Shown: positions 36,843-46,169 of the stretch, one piece after another
How positions within the stretch are numbered: position 1 is the first letter of the stretch
How the letters are laid out: each line of letters starts with the position of its first letter
Origin: Bacteroides sp.
GTDB lineage: Bacteria > Bacteroidota > Bacteroidia > Bacteroidales > Bacteroidaceae
Reading direction: 5' to 3'
DNA length: 48,625 nt
Assembly: GCA_021201335.1 (NCBI GenBank)
Contig: JAJQFD010000035.1
Span: forward strand, 1-48,625
Position numbers and translations under genes: made by a program
The notes under the pieces: generated by a model
The model's input: only the letters and a program-made list of their open reading frames with translations
Database searches by the model: none
Told to the model about the DNA's origin: nothing

Positions 36843-38398
36843 ATGAATGTCATACCTAATCTGAGATTTTGCTTATTCATTTTATTTTTCGTATCCTGTC
36901 ATCCGGGAAAACAGAAAAATAATATTCTAATATCCGCGGACTTTCTTATAGAAACAAATCCCGACAGTGCGTTGATTTTATTAGAGAGTATTCCGTTTTC
37001 AGAAAATTTAAGTGAGGAAGAAAAAGCTGAATATGTCCTATTGTTAACCAAGGTCAGAGACAAAAAGTATATTATTCATCAAACTGATTCAGTCATAAAG
37101 ATCGCTGTAGATTATTATAAAAATATTAATAACAAACAGAAGAAATCGGAAGCCTATTTTTATCTGGGAAGTGTATACCGGGACATGCAGATGCCATTGG
37201 AAGCAATTCAAAGTTTTCAAAAGGCATTGAGAGAAAGAAAAGGTAAAGAGGATAGGTTGACTGAATTAATTTATAATAATCTGGCTATGCAATATCGCAA
37301 ACAAGGGCATTATGATGAAGCAATTACAGCTTTGAGAAAGTCCTATTCCATTTCTTCCAGACAATATAGAGAAAAGGATATGGTTTACGCAGTAAGAGAT
37401 TTAGGAAATTTATTCCTATTTGTGAATGAGCAAGATAGTTCCCTGTTTTATTTGAATAAAGCGATGGATCTTGCCAAGAATCTTGACGATGATTCTTGGA
37501 ATTCTTTATTGTATTGTGATATAGCTCGGGTTTATTATGACAAAAACTTTCCAGACACCGCTTATCAATATTTAAAAAAATCATTGATAACATTACCACC
37601 GAATGAAAGTCCGTATGATATATACTTTTTAATGGGAAGAGTTTTTTTGAAATTAAATGAGACGGATTCTGCCCGTTATTACTTGAAAGAATGTTTGCTT
37701 AATGATAATCCTTATATGTATACTGTAATTCGTTTTCATTTAGCTGAATTAGAAAGAAATGCTGGAAATCATCAGGAAGCAGCTAATTTGCATTCACAAT
37801 ATATCCAATTACATGATTCAATAAAAATGGTTCAAAAAACAGAGGATGCAAGGATCTTAATACAAGAACATAAGGATTTATTAAAGAATCAACAAAGGTA
37901 TGAATCAACGAGAAATAAGATAATTCTATTTTTATTTTTAATTGCTTTCCTATCAGCTGCCATTTTCTTTTTCTATCGTAAAAAAAGGCAAGCTGTAAAA
38001 GATCAAATTCCAGTATCTCCAGAAATAGTTGTTTTTAAGGAAAAAATAGAGAAAGCTCTCACAATTGCCAAGAATGAATTGAAAGAAACAACTATTTTTC
38101 CTATAATAAAAAAAATATTGAATCAGTCAAAAAAGATAAATCAATAGCATTGAAAGATCGGGAAATTGTAAAAGGTGTAATTTCAGATGTTTTTTGTGAA
38201 GTGATGAGTTTATTGAAAGATCGATATTCCCTCCTGACAAAAGATGATTTATATTGCTATGTTTTATTTGCACTAGGATGTAAAAATGTAGATGTACAAG
38301 CACTGATGGGAGTAGGAGATGGAGCTCTGAAAACTAGAAAAAGCCGTATCAGAAAGAAAATGAACAATGATGAATTTACCATAATTTTGCAGGGATAA
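36843..38398 (+). CDS. TPR-TM-HTH membrane regulator split by a -1 frameshift site
   Basis: Zero frame (36843-38147, 434 residues): lipoprotein-like signal (FFVSC, Cys19), TPR repeats (about 95-330, e.g. AYFYLGSVYRDMQMPLEAIQSFQKAL), a membrane helix (about 360-378, IILFLFLIAFLSAAIFFFY) and a linker, then TAG. The -1 frame (continuing to 38398) supplies a LuxR-like HTH: LTKDDLYCYVLFALGC, VQALMGVGDGALKTRKSRIRKKM. At 38129-38135 the sequence is A AAA AAG in the exact zero-frame phase of a dnaX-type slippery heptamer, and a -1 slip there gives a 518-residue protein. This TPR-TM-HTH layout is common in Bacteroidales one-component regulators, so the HTH belongs to this gene. Unslipped product is a sensor without DNA-binding part. 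The alternative is a simple indel. Confidence 0.75.
38129..38147 (+). other. A AAA AAG slippery site and following zero-frame TAG
   Basis: Zero-frame codons are TCA AAA AAG ATA AAT CAA TAG. Slipping back one base gives AAA AAA GAT AAA TCA and joins the HTH frame. A second A8 run (38108-38115) lies 14 bp upstream. I see no strong stimulatory hairpin just downstream. Confidence 0.65.
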
Positions 38399-38538
38399 TA
38401 GTGTATCAATGCTTACATGATACATTGTAATTGTAAGTGAGATGGACAAGTAAAATTGTAACCCACATTGTAACCTCGTTTTTTTTCATGTTTGTTATAT
38501 TCTCGTTTACTTTGTCTCGAACTAATAAATCAAGCACT

Positions 38539-38907
38539 ATGAGACTAAGAATCCTATTAATTTTATGTTTTTCGTTTTTTGTAATTTCTCCCGGTATTGC
38601 TTCTAGTGAAACTGTTCGAGAAATGGACTTACAATCTATAGGTGATAAAACGAATCGTTCCTTTTCTCCGGTTACAATTCCTGCGTCTGCCTGTCTGGAT
38701 GATGCATTTCTTTACATTAATTTTAAGGAAGGAGTAACGAATGTTTCTATTTCAATTACCAATCAGGAGACAGGAATTACTACTTTTATAATGACTATAA
38801 AAGAAATTCCTCTTTATAGTATACCTTTGATGGAGATGGAATCGGGTATTTATCGCCTCGAAATGATTATTGATGGATTAAGAGTTTACGGCGATTTCGA
38901 TATCTAG
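38539..38907 (+). CDS. DUF3244-like small secreted protein
   Basis: 122 residues from the ATG at 38539; the open frame extends to 38437 but only this Met gives a normal signal peptide (LRILLILCFSFFVISPGIASS). The mature part is a small beta-sandwich: RSFSPVTIPASACLDDAFLYINF, VSISITNQETGITTF, then GIYRLEMIIDGLRVYGDFDI, where the final strand pattern is typical of DUF3244. Such proteins are often encoded next to TPR-HTH regulators in Bacteroidales, as here (140 bp downstream), suggesting it is the regulator's target or partner. The function is unknown. It stops with TAG. Confidence 0.7.
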   Translation: MRLRILLILCFSFFVISPGIASSETVREMDLQSIGDKTNRSFSPVTIPASACLDDAFLYINFKEGVTNVSISITNQETGITTFIMTIKEIPLYSIPLMEMESGIYRLEMIIDGLRVYGDFDI

Positions 38908-39316
38908 CATACACATTCCCTTAAAATAATTGATTAAATCACTCTATTTCAGGATGGTGGAGAAGAGAAACTCAATGTTTAAACTGGTATCATGTTTCTC
39001 TTCTACCACTATCGTAATCACTGAATTTAATTTCTGACTAGTTTAGTTAAGGTTTGCGAACACAAAACAAGAACCTATGAAGTCTAATGGGTATTGCGGT
39101 GCATCAATGAGCTTGTTGCACTGCATTATTCTTTATGTCCATTATATCAAAGAGTCGTCTCCTGCAAATTTTCATTTTCTTTAATTGTTGCATTTTTCCG
39201 GTTATCATCTTCTATTCCTTTTTTTACCAAAATAAATAAAAACCTCGGAAAATAACCACAGACGAAATTTCCAGGAGAGATTTCTTTATATTTGTGGTAT
39301 AAACTCATTAAAAATA
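38908..39316. other. Intergenic region with one long hairpin
   Basis: GTGGAGAAGAGAAAC (38957-38971) pairs with GTTTCTCTTCTACCAC (38994-39009) with a one-base bulge. There is no T-tract, so it is not a standard terminator, though it may end or stabilise the DUF3244 transcript. A -7 box (TATATTTG, 39287-39294) serves the next gene. No other gene is evident. Confidence 0.45.
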
Positions 39317-40348
39317 ATGTCCATGAGTACGCTTGACTCGCTAAATCGCCTTTTATTTCTTCTCTTATTCATTATCTGTTCTTCACACATGAGATCCCAG
39401 GATAGTCAGATCTTAAAGTTTAATGAAAAGGGACATTTTAAAATTGCACAGTTTACTGATATACATTTTAAATATAATAATGCGGCTTCCAATGTGGCAC
39501 TTGAGAGGATCAACGAAGTACTGGATGCTGAGAAACCAGATCTTGTAATTTTTACAGGAGATGTGATTTATGCCCGGCCTGCCGGAAAAGGAATGCGCGA
39601 GGTTTTAAAATTAGTTTCCAATCGAAAAATTCCTTTTGCAGTTACCTTTGGCAATCATGACGATGAGCATGATATGACACGGACACAATTGTACGATCTG
39701 ATCCGTCAGATACCCTATAATATATTGCCGGATCGGGGAACCTCTCCATCACCCGATTATGTGCTTGAAATAAAATCTTCCTCTGATAATTCTAAAATTG
39801 CCAGTTTGGTATATTGTATGGATTCCAATGCCTATTCCACCATTGAAAGTATCAAAGGGTATGGTTGGTTCTCTTTGGACCAGATAAATTGGTATCGACA
39901 ACGAAGTACCGCTTATACGACAAATAATAAAAATAGTCCGATTAATTCGGTGGCATTCTTTCACATTCCTTTGCCTGAATACAGTGAGGCTGTAAAAGAT
40001 GAAACAGCCATATTGAGAGGAACTCGAATGGAAAAAGTCTGTTCGCCAGCTGTGAACTCGGGAATGTTTATGGCCATGAAGGAATCAGGTGATATAATGG
40101 CTACTTTTGTCGGACATGATCATGATAATGATTATGCGGTGATGTGGAAAGGTATTTTATTGGCTTATGGGCGGTATACTGGTGGTAACACAGTATATAA
40201 TCATTTGTCCAATGGTGCGAGGATTATCGAATTGAATGAAGGCAAACGTTCTTTTTCAACCTGGATCAGGCTAAAAGATGGAGTCATAATTGATAACTAT
40301 AAATATCCGGAAAGTTTTGAAAAGGATGATTGGAAAAATCGGAAGTAA
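39317..40348 (+). CDS. Calcineurin-like metallophosphoesterase, exported
   Basis: 343 residues (the Met at codon 3 is an equally good start). A signal peptide (about 1-28) precedes a calcineurin-like fold with the full metal-ligand set: FTDIH (about 46-50), FTGDV, FGNHDDEHD, FHIPLPEY and GHDHDND. It resembles purple-acid-phosphatase-like or DevT/Icc-type phosphohydrolases; the substrate is unknown. It is probably periplasmic. It is transcribed alone from a -7 box 22 bp upstream. Confidence 0.9.
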   Translation: MSMSTLDSLNRLLFLLLFIICSSHMRSQDSQILKFNEKGHFKIAQFTDIHFKYNNAASNVALERINEVLDAEKPDLVIFTGDVIYARPAGKGMREVLKLVSNRKIPFAVTFGNHDDEHDMTRTQLYDLIRQIPYNILPDRGTSPSPDYVLEIKSSSDNSKIASLVYCMDSNAYSTIESIKGYGWFSLDQINWYRQRSTAYTTNNKNSPINSVAFFHIPLPEYSEAVKDETAILRGTRMEKVCSPAVNSGMFMAMKESGDIMATFVGHDHDNDYAVMWKGILLAYGRYTGGNTVYNHLSNGARIIELNEGKRSFSTWIRLKDGVIIDNYKYPESFEKDDWKNRK

Positions 40349-40463
40349 GAAAACGGAATATTAACTTGATTCAACGGTAAGTATGTTGCCACCGATCCTG
40401 ATTATTTCTGGCAAGCTCCGGATTTATTGAAATAATACCAGTTGATATTTGGATTATAAAGCA

Positions 40464-40495
40464 TAAAAAAAGCGGCCGGAATTTCTTCGGCCACT
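40464..40495 (-). terminator. Terminator of the small acidic lipoprotein gene
   Basis: On the minus strand AGTGGCCG pairs with CGGCCGCT (40471-40478 with 40488-40495, one G-T pair) and is followed by T7. Confidence 0.8.
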
Positions 40496-40538
40496 TACTT
40501 ATAAGATATTATTATATCTACTATAAATTCAATGAAGC

Positions 40539-40919
40539 TTATTGAACTGCTTCAAGCCATTTTTTACCCAGTTCAGCAAATTTAGCGGCTTGTTCTGCAG
40601 ACATATTTGCGGCTTGTTGACTTAGATGAGTAGACAATTCAGTCATTTCATCACCAATTTCCTTAAATTCTGCTGCTGCATCTGCATCTCCGGTTTTTAC
40701 TTTAGGATAAATTTCAATTGCTTTTTCGATGAGTCTTTCGTACTCAGCTAAAACATCTTCATCTGCTGTAGTTTCGGTTGCATCTGCTGCTTCAGTGGTG
40801 TTGTCCGTTGTTGCTTCTGTTTGTGTTGTGTTTGTGTCGTCAGTTTTTGAAGCATTTCCTTTTCCACCGCAAGCTACTAAAATAGCTGCTGCGGCTACAA
40901 TCATTAAAATCTTTTTCAT
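40539..40919 (-). CDS. Small acidic lipoprotein
   Basis: 126 residues. Lipobox LVACGG with Cys17, then a Thr/Asp/Glu/Ala-rich linker (about 20-55) and a helical C-terminal half (LAEYERLIEKAIEIYPKVKTGDADAAAEFKEI) with a Gln/Ala-rich second helix. The family is not recognised beyond general small Bacteroidales lipoproteins of unknown function. A -7 box, TAACTTTG on the minus strand (40967-40960), and a strong terminator frame it as a single-gene unit. Confidence 0.8.
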   Translation of the reverse strand: MKKILMIVAAAAILVACGGKGNASKTDDTNTTQTEATTDNTTEAADATETTADEDVLAEYERLIEKAIEIYPKVKTGDADAAAEFKEIGDEMTELSTHLSQQAANMSAEQAAKFAELGKKWLEAVQ

Positions 40920-41053
40920 TTTTTGTGTTTGTTAAACTTATGAATTAAAATATCGGCGGCAAAGTTAATATAAAAATAATGATATAATATTAATATTTCT
41001 CAAAAATTAGTTTACCGAAGTAGCAAGACTTTGATATTTTCTTGCTTATGTTT

Positions 41054-41084
41054 TTGTATACGAGGTAAAAAGCATCTACTTTTG
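41054..41084 (+). promoter_or_regulatory. Promoter of the mnmA operon
   Basis: TTG (41054-41056) and TACTTTTG (41077-41084) are 20 bp apart, matching both Bacteroidales boxes. Confidence 0.65.
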
Positions 41085-41109
41085 TAGAGATTATAAATAA
41101 AGAGAAAAG

Positions 41110-42192
41110 ATGAAGTCAGCCAATAAGCGTGTATTAGTAGGTATGAGTGGAGGAATAGATAGTTCAGCTACCTGTATAATGTTACAGGAACAGGGCTATG
41201 AAGTGGTTGGAGTGACAATGCGTGTTTGGGGAGAGGCGCCGAAAGAAGCAAAAATACTGGCCGACCGCATCGGAATTGAACATTTTGTGGCAGATGAGCG
41301 TATTCCTTTTAAAGACACTGTAGTAAAAAGTTTTATTCAGGAATATAAACAGGGGGGAACGCCTAATCCATGTGTTATGTGTAATCCTTTATTTAAATTT
41401 CGTGTATTGACGGAATGGGCGGACAAATTGAATTGTCAATGGATTGCTACCGGTCATTATACTCAATTGAAAGAGCGGGATAATAAAATATATATTGTAG
41501 CTGGTGAAGATGAAAAAAAAGACCAATCTTATTTCCTCTGGCGATTGGGACAAGATGTGCTGAAGCGTTGTATCTTTCCGTTGGGAAGTTATACAAAAGT
41601 AAAGGTACGGGAATACCTTCGTGAGAAAGGTTTTGAAGCCAAGTCACAGGAAGGAGAAAGTATGGAAGTTTGTTTTATCAAGGGCGACTATCGCGATTTT
41701 CTGCGCGAACACGATCCGGATATTGATAAAGAAATCGGTCCCGGATGGTTTGTCAATCAGGAAGGTACAAAACTGGGGCAACATAAAGGATATGCTTATT
41801 ATACCATCGGACAACGAAAGGGATTAGAAATTGCATTAGGCAAGCCAGCTTATGTATTAAAGATTAATCCTGAGAAGAATACAGTTATGCTTGGTGATGC
41901 AGATCAACTGAAAACAGAATATATGCTGGTTGAACAACCGAATATCGTAAATGAGGAGGAGCTATTTAATAGTAAGGATCTAACTGTACGTATCCGCTAT
42001 CGAAGCAAGCCTATTCCTTGTAAAGTGAAATTATTACGAAACGGTCAGGTACTGGTGCATTTTCAATCGCTTGCTTCCGCTATTACACCGGGACAATCGG
42101 CTGTGTTTTATGATGGGAACAGAGTTTTAGGAGGTGGGTTTATTGCTACTCAAAAAGGGCTAGAATGGATTGTGGAAGAAAATAAATTTTAA
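41110..42192 (+). CDS. mnmA: tRNA-specific 2-thiouridylase
   Basis: 360 residues. PP-loop SGGIDSS (about 14-20) for ATP, nucleophilic Cys91 in NPCVMCN, and partner Cys188 in MEVCFI, as needed to adenylate U34 and pass sulfur to tRNA-Lys, -Glu and -Gln. [14 protein letters not shown] and [13 protein letters not shown] are standard. It is somewhat short between the PP-loop and Cys91 compared with Escherichia coli. Its stop is one base before the protease ATG, so it starts the run mnmA, subtilase, xseA, xseB. Confidence 0.93.
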   Translation: MKSANKRVLVGMSGGIDSSATCIMLQEQGYEVVGVTMRVWGEAPKEAKILADRIGIEHFVADERIPFKDTVVKSFIQEYKQGGTPNPCVMCNPLFKFRVLTEWADKLNCQWIATGHYTQLKERDNKIYIVAGEDEKKDQSYFLWRLGQDVLKRCIFPLGSYTKVKVREYLREKGFEAKSQEGESMEVCFIKGDYRDFLREHDPDIDKEIGPGWFVNQEGTKLGQHKGYAYYTIGQRKGLEIALGKPAYVLKINPEKNTVMLGDADQLKTEYMLVEQPNIVNEEELFNSKDLTVRIRYRSKPIPCKVKLLRNGQVLVHFQSLASAITPGQSAVFYDGNRVLGGGFIATQKGLEWIVEENKF

Positions 42193-42193
42193 T

Positions 42194-43558
42194 ATGAAGA
42201 GGATATTATTGTTTTTTTGCTTAGGATTAATTGCGATGTATACTTACGCCCGGCAGGATACATTGAAGTATCGGATAACATTGTCGGATAAAGCATCTAC
42301 TACTTATTCTTTAGATAAGCCCCAGGAATTTCTATCCGAAAAAGCAATAACCCGTCGGCTCAAACAGCAATTGCCGGTGGATTCAACAGATTTGCCGGTT
42401 TGCGAAGACTATATCCGGACTATACAAAGAGTAGGGGTGAAGGTAATTACAAAAGGAAAATGGGAAAATTTTGTCACCGTCTCCTGTAATGATACTACAT
42501 TCATAGAGCAGATAAAATTGCTTCCTTTTGTGAAATCAACCGAGAAAGTCTGGCAAGTATCCTTATCCAAATTAAAGAAAATAAAAAAGCCGAAACGGGA
42601 CTCATTAACCAATAAACAAGTAGAATTAGAAAATTGGTATGGTCCTGCTTATCAGCAGATAGCGATGAATAATGGACATAAACTACATGAAGCAGGATTT
42701 AAAGGTGAAGGTATGACCATTGCAGTGATCGATGCCGGTTTTCATAATGTGGATAAAATCACAGCCATGAATAATATCCGTATCTTAGGTACTAGAGACT
42801 TTGTAAACCCTGAAAGTGATATTTTTGCAGAAAATAATCATGGAATGAAAGTTTTCTCCTGTATAGGGATGAATAAGCCGCATGTTATGGTGGGGACTGC
42901 CCCGGAAGCATCTTTCTGGTTGCTCCGGAGTGAAGATGAATATTCAGAATTTCCCGTTGAGCAAGATTATTGGGCAGCTGCCATTGAGTTCGCTGATAGT
43001 GTTGGAGTAGATGTGATCAATACTTCCTTGGGGTACTATAAATTTGATGATAAATCCATGAATTATGAATATCGTTACCTGGATGGAAAATATTCAATAA
43101 TGTCACGGCAAGCTTCACGAGTAGCTGATAAAGGAATGGTGCTTGTTTGCAGTTCTGGAAACGAAGGTATAGGTTCCTGGAAGAAAATAACGCCCCCGGG
43201 AGACGCAGAAAATGTGCTGACAGTGGGTGCGATCAATAAAACTAAAACACTGGCACCCTTTTCTTCGATAGGTAATACTGCCGACAATCGAATCAAGCCG
43301 GATGTTGTTGCAGTGGGTATGTTTGCTGACATGATGAATACGAACGGAGAGACAACTATCGCCAGTGGTACTTCTTTTGCTGCTCCCATCTTGTGCGGCA
43401 TGATTGCTTGTCTGTGGCAGGCGAGACCGGAACTGACTGCGAAGCAAATCATAGAATTGGTCCGTGCTTCGGGTGATCGGATCAACTATCCGGATAATAT
43501 CTACGGTTACGGTATTCCTGATCTCTGGAAGGCTTACGAAATGCAGATTATCAAATAA
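42194..43558 (+). CDS. Exported S8 subtilisin-like serine protease
   Basis: 454 residues from the ATG at 42194, where a signal peptide begins (KRILLFFCLGLIAMYTYA); the open frame reaches 42170 inside mnmA. A pro-region (about 20-150) precedes the catalytic domain with the triad Asp180 (VIDAGF), His216 (NNHGMKV) and Ser394 (GTSFAAP). It lacks a C-terminal sorting domain. It probably acts in the periplasm or is secreted; the substrate is unknown. It lies 1 bp after mnmA and 8 bp before xseA, an arrangement that looks like convenience rather than shared function. Confidence 0.92.
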   Translation: MKRILLFFCLGLIAMYTYARQDTLKYRITLSDKASTTYSLDKPQEFLSEKAITRRLKQQLPVDSTDLPVCEDYIRTIQRVGVKVITKGKWENFVTVSCNDTTFIEQIKLLPFVKSTEKVWQVSLSKLKKIKKPKRDSLTNKQVELENWYGPAYQQIAMNNGHKLHEAGFKGEGMTIAVIDAGFHNVDKITAMNNIRILGTRDFVNPESDIFAENNHGMKVFSCIGMNKPHVMVGTAPEASFWLLRSEDEYSEFPVEQDYWAAAIEFADSVGVDVINTSLGYYKFDDKSMNYEYRYLDGKYSIMSRQASRVADKGMVLVCSSGNEGIGSWKKITPPGDAENVLTVGAINKTKTLAPFSSIGNTADNRIKPDVVAVGMFADMMNTNGETTIASGTSFAAPILCGMIACLWQARPELTAKQIIELVRASGDRINYPDNIYGYGIPDLWKAYEMQIIK

Positions 43559-43566
43559 CCAACCAT

Positions 43567-44802
43567 ATGTCTCAATCCGCCCTTACATTATTCGAACTAA
43601 ATTCTCTGGTAAGAAGGAGCATAACACAGTGTCTTCCTGATGAATACTGGGTTCAGGCAGAACTGTGTGATGTGCGCACCCATACAAGCGGACATTGTTA
43701 CCTGGAGTTTTTGCAGAAAGATCCCCGGAATAATGCAATGATTGCTAAAGCGCGCGGAACTATCTGGGCAAATACTTTCCGGCTATTACGTCCTTATTTT
43801 GAGCAAACTACCGGACAGGCATTTGTATCCGGTATAAAAGTGCTGGTGAAAGTTAAAGTGGATTTTCATGAATTGTACGGATACAATCTCATTGTAATCG
43901 ATGTTGATCCTACCTATACCCTGGGTGATATTGCACAAAGACGAAGAGAAATCCTACAGCAGCTGGAAGAAGAAGGTGTTTTAACGTTGAATAAAGAACT
44001 GGAAATTCCCTTATTGCCCCAACGGATTGCAATTATTTCCTCTCCTACTGCTGCTGGCTATGGTGACTTTAGTGACCAGTTAGTAAATAATCCACGCGGA
44101 TATTATTTTTGTAGCGAACTATTTCCTGCCATTATGCAGGGGATAATGGTTGAAGAATCAATACTGAATGCCCTGGAGAGGATCATGAGACGTTCAAATG
44201 AATTTGATGTGGTAGTGATTATCAGGGGTGGGGGAGCTACTTCTGATTTATCAGGTTTTGATACTTATCTGCTTGCAGCGGCCTGCGCCCAGTTCCCTTT
44301 ACCTATTATAACGGGGATAGGGCACGAACGGGATGATACCGTTTTGGATGCTGTAGCTCATACCCGCGTAAAAACACCTACTGCCGCCGCAGAACTTCTG
44401 ATAACTAGAATGGATGAAGCAGCTTATTCATTGCAAGAGCTTAAACGAAGGCTACAGGAAGGCATTATATCAAGACTGGATCAAGAACGTAACCTGATAA
44501 CACAATTGAAAAATCGGATTCCTTCCCTGATTGTCCGGAAACTGACTGAAGCCAGATATCATTTAATCACCCTGGAAAAATCCATGAAGCAAACGGTCAT
44601 ATATACACTGACCAAACGAAAGCATCAGTTGCAATTGTTACAACAACAAATCGAAAGTGCTTCTCCGGAAAGATTACTTAAAAGAGGTTATAGTATAACC
44701 GTAAAAGAGGGTAAAGTTATAACGGATGTAACACAGGTAAAATCAGGAGACCTACTGATAACAAAAGTAAGTAATGGGGAAATAACAAGTAAAGTAAACT
44801 AA
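43567..44802 (+). CDS. xseA: Exodeoxyribonuclease VII large subunit
   Basis: 411 residues, near the usual 400-450. An OB-fold (about 1-105, YWVQAELCDVRTHTSGHCYLEF) is followed by the Exonuc_VII_L core with RIAIISSPTAAGYGDF, VVIIRGGGATSDLSGFD and ITGIGHERDDTVLDAVAH (about 245-275), then a long coiled-coil and the SPERLLKRGYSITVKEGKVI end. With several XseB subunits it degrades single-stranded DNA in both directions. xseB follows 2 bp later. Confidence 0.96.
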   Translation: MSQSALTLFELNSLVRRSITQCLPDEYWVQAELCDVRTHTSGHCYLEFLQKDPRNNAMIAKARGTIWANTFRLLRPYFEQTTGQAFVSGIKVLVKVKVDFHELYGYNLIVIDVDPTYTLGDIAQRRREILQQLEEEGVLTLNKELEIPLLPQRIAIISSPTAAGYGDFSDQLVNNPRGYYFCSELFPAIMQGIMVEESILNALERIMRRSNEFDVVVIIRGGGATSDLSGFDTYLLAAACAQFPLPIITGIGHERDDTVLDAVAHTRVKTPTAAAELLITRMDEAAYSLQELKRRLQEGIISRLDQERNLITQLKNRIPSLIVRKLTEARYHLITLEKSMKQTVIYTLTKRKHQLQLLQQQIESASPERLLKRGYSITVKEGKVITDVTQVKSGDLLITKVSNGEITSKVN

Positions 44803-44804
44803 AT

Positions 44805-45011
44805 ATGGCTGCAAAAAAAGAAACTTATTCTCAGGCAATTCAGCGACTGGAGAAAATTGTAAGTCAGATTGAGAGTAATGAACTCGAAATTGACGTCTTA
44901 AGTAAAAAAATCAAAGAAGCTAATGAAATTATCACTTTTTGTACTGACAAGTTAACGAAAGCAGATAGGGAAATCGAAAAATTGTTGAATGACAGGCAAC
45001 ATTCTGAATAA
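44805..45011 (+). CDS. xseB: Exodeoxyribonuclease VII small subunit
   Basis: 68 residues, all helical, with the usual YSQAIQRLEKIVSQIESNELEIDVLSK start and a Lys/Asp/Glu-rich second helix that packs on the XseA coiled-coil. It starts 2 bp after xseA, as in many genomes. AATAAACTG/CAGTTTATT (45010-45018 and 45032-45040) forms a weak hairpin just after it. Confidence 0.95.
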   Translation: MAAKKETYSQAIQRLEKIVSQIESNELEIDVLSKKIKEANEIITFCTDKLTKADREIEKLLNDRQHSE

Positions 45012-45063
45012 TAAACTGTATTTTTGCTGGTCAGTTTATTAAACTATTTAATTATATGTCGAT

Positions 45064-46080
45064 ATGAAAGAAATAGATTGGTCAAATCTGTCATTCGGTT
45101 ATATGCCAACAGATTACAATGTGAGAATCAACTATCGCAATGGCGAATGGGGTGAACTGGAATTAACGAGTAGTCATTATATTAACCTTCATATGGCTGC
45201 CACATCACTTCATTACGGTCAGGAATCTTTTGAAGGTTTAAAAGCTTTTCGGGGTAAAGACGGTAAGATTCGAATTTTCCGTATGGAAGAAAATGCCAAA
45301 CGTATGCAAACGTCCTGCGATGGTATTATGATGGCCAAGCTACCTATCGATAGATTTGAAGAAGCTGTTCTTAAAGCTGTTAAATTAAATGAGCGTTTTG
45401 TACCGCCTTATGAAAGCGGTGCTTCTTTATATATCCGTCCGTTATTGTTCGGTACCAGTGCACAGGTAGGTGTTAAACCTGCTGACGAATATATGTTCCT
45501 GGTATTTGTGACACCGGTTGGTCCTTATTTCAAGACAGGATTTAAACCATCACCGTATGCAATCTTAAGACATTATGATCGAGTAGCTCCTTTGGGAACC
45601 GGACGTTATAAAATAGGTGGCAATTATGCTGCTAGTCTGGCTGCAGGAGAAGAGGCTCACAGACTAGGCTATTCAGCCGTACTTTATCTGGATGCTAAAG
45701 AGAAAAAATACCTGGATGAATGCGGACCAGCTAATTTCTTCGGTATTCGTGGAAACACGTATATTACCCCTAAGTCGGACTCTATCCTTCCATCAATCAC
45801 CAACAAGAGTTTGATGACGCTAGCAGAAGATTTGGGAATGACTGTCGAGTGCCGCCCTATACCGGTTGAAGAACTTTCAACTTTTGATGAGGCGGGTGCT
45901 TGCGGTACAGCTGCAGTGATCAGTCCTGTTCTTCGTATTGACGACCTGGATGAAAATAAATCTTATGTTTTCAGCAAAGACGGAGAAGCTGGGCCGGTAT
46001 GTACAAAATTATATAATAAACTAAGAGCAATACAATACGGTGACGAACCGGATACAAACGGTTGGGTTACTGTTTTATAA
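45064..46080 (+). CDS. ilvE: Branched-chain amino acid aminotransferase
   Basis: 338 residues, class IV PLP enzyme of the larger (BCAT2-like) type. SLHYGQESFEGLKAFRGKDGKIRIFR near residue 50, RYKIGGNYAASL with the PLP-linked Lys (about 183) and CGTAAVISPVLRI near the end, which binds the cofactor phosphate, are present. It interconverts Val, Leu and Ile with their keto acids in the cytosol. A -7 box (TATTTTTG, 45019-45026) lies just upstream within the xseB hairpin. It ends at a long terminator-like hairpin. Confidence 0.94.
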   Translation: MKEIDWSNLSFGYMPTDYNVRINYRNGEWGELELTSSHYINLHMAATSLHYGQESFEGLKAFRGKDGKIRIFRMEENAKRMQTSCDGIMMAKLPIDRFEEAVLKAVKLNERFVPPYESGASLYIRPLLFGTSAQVGVKPADEYMFLVFVTPVGPYFKTGFKPSPYAILRHYDRVAPLGTGRYKIGGNYAASLAAGEEAHRLGYSAVLYLDAKEKKYLDECGPANFFGIRGNTYITPKSDSILPSITNKSLMTLAEDLGMTVECRPIPVEELSTFDEAGACGTAAVISPVLRIDDLDENKSYVFSKDGEAGPVCTKLYNKLRAIQYGDEPDTNGWVTVL

Positions 46081-46155
46081 ATTGAGAATTGAAGATTGGG
46101 AATTGAAAATGAGAAGAATTGAAAGTAATAATTCTGTGTTTTCAATTCTCAATTT
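46080..46155 (+). terminator. Terminator-like inverted repeat after ilvE
   Basis: AATTGAGAATTGAA (46080-46093) is complementary to TTCAATTCTCAATT (46141-46154) and is followed by TTTTC. The loop is 47 nt and contains further GAATTG copies that could pair differently. Confidence 0.6.
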
Positions 46156-46169
46156 TTCATTTATATATT

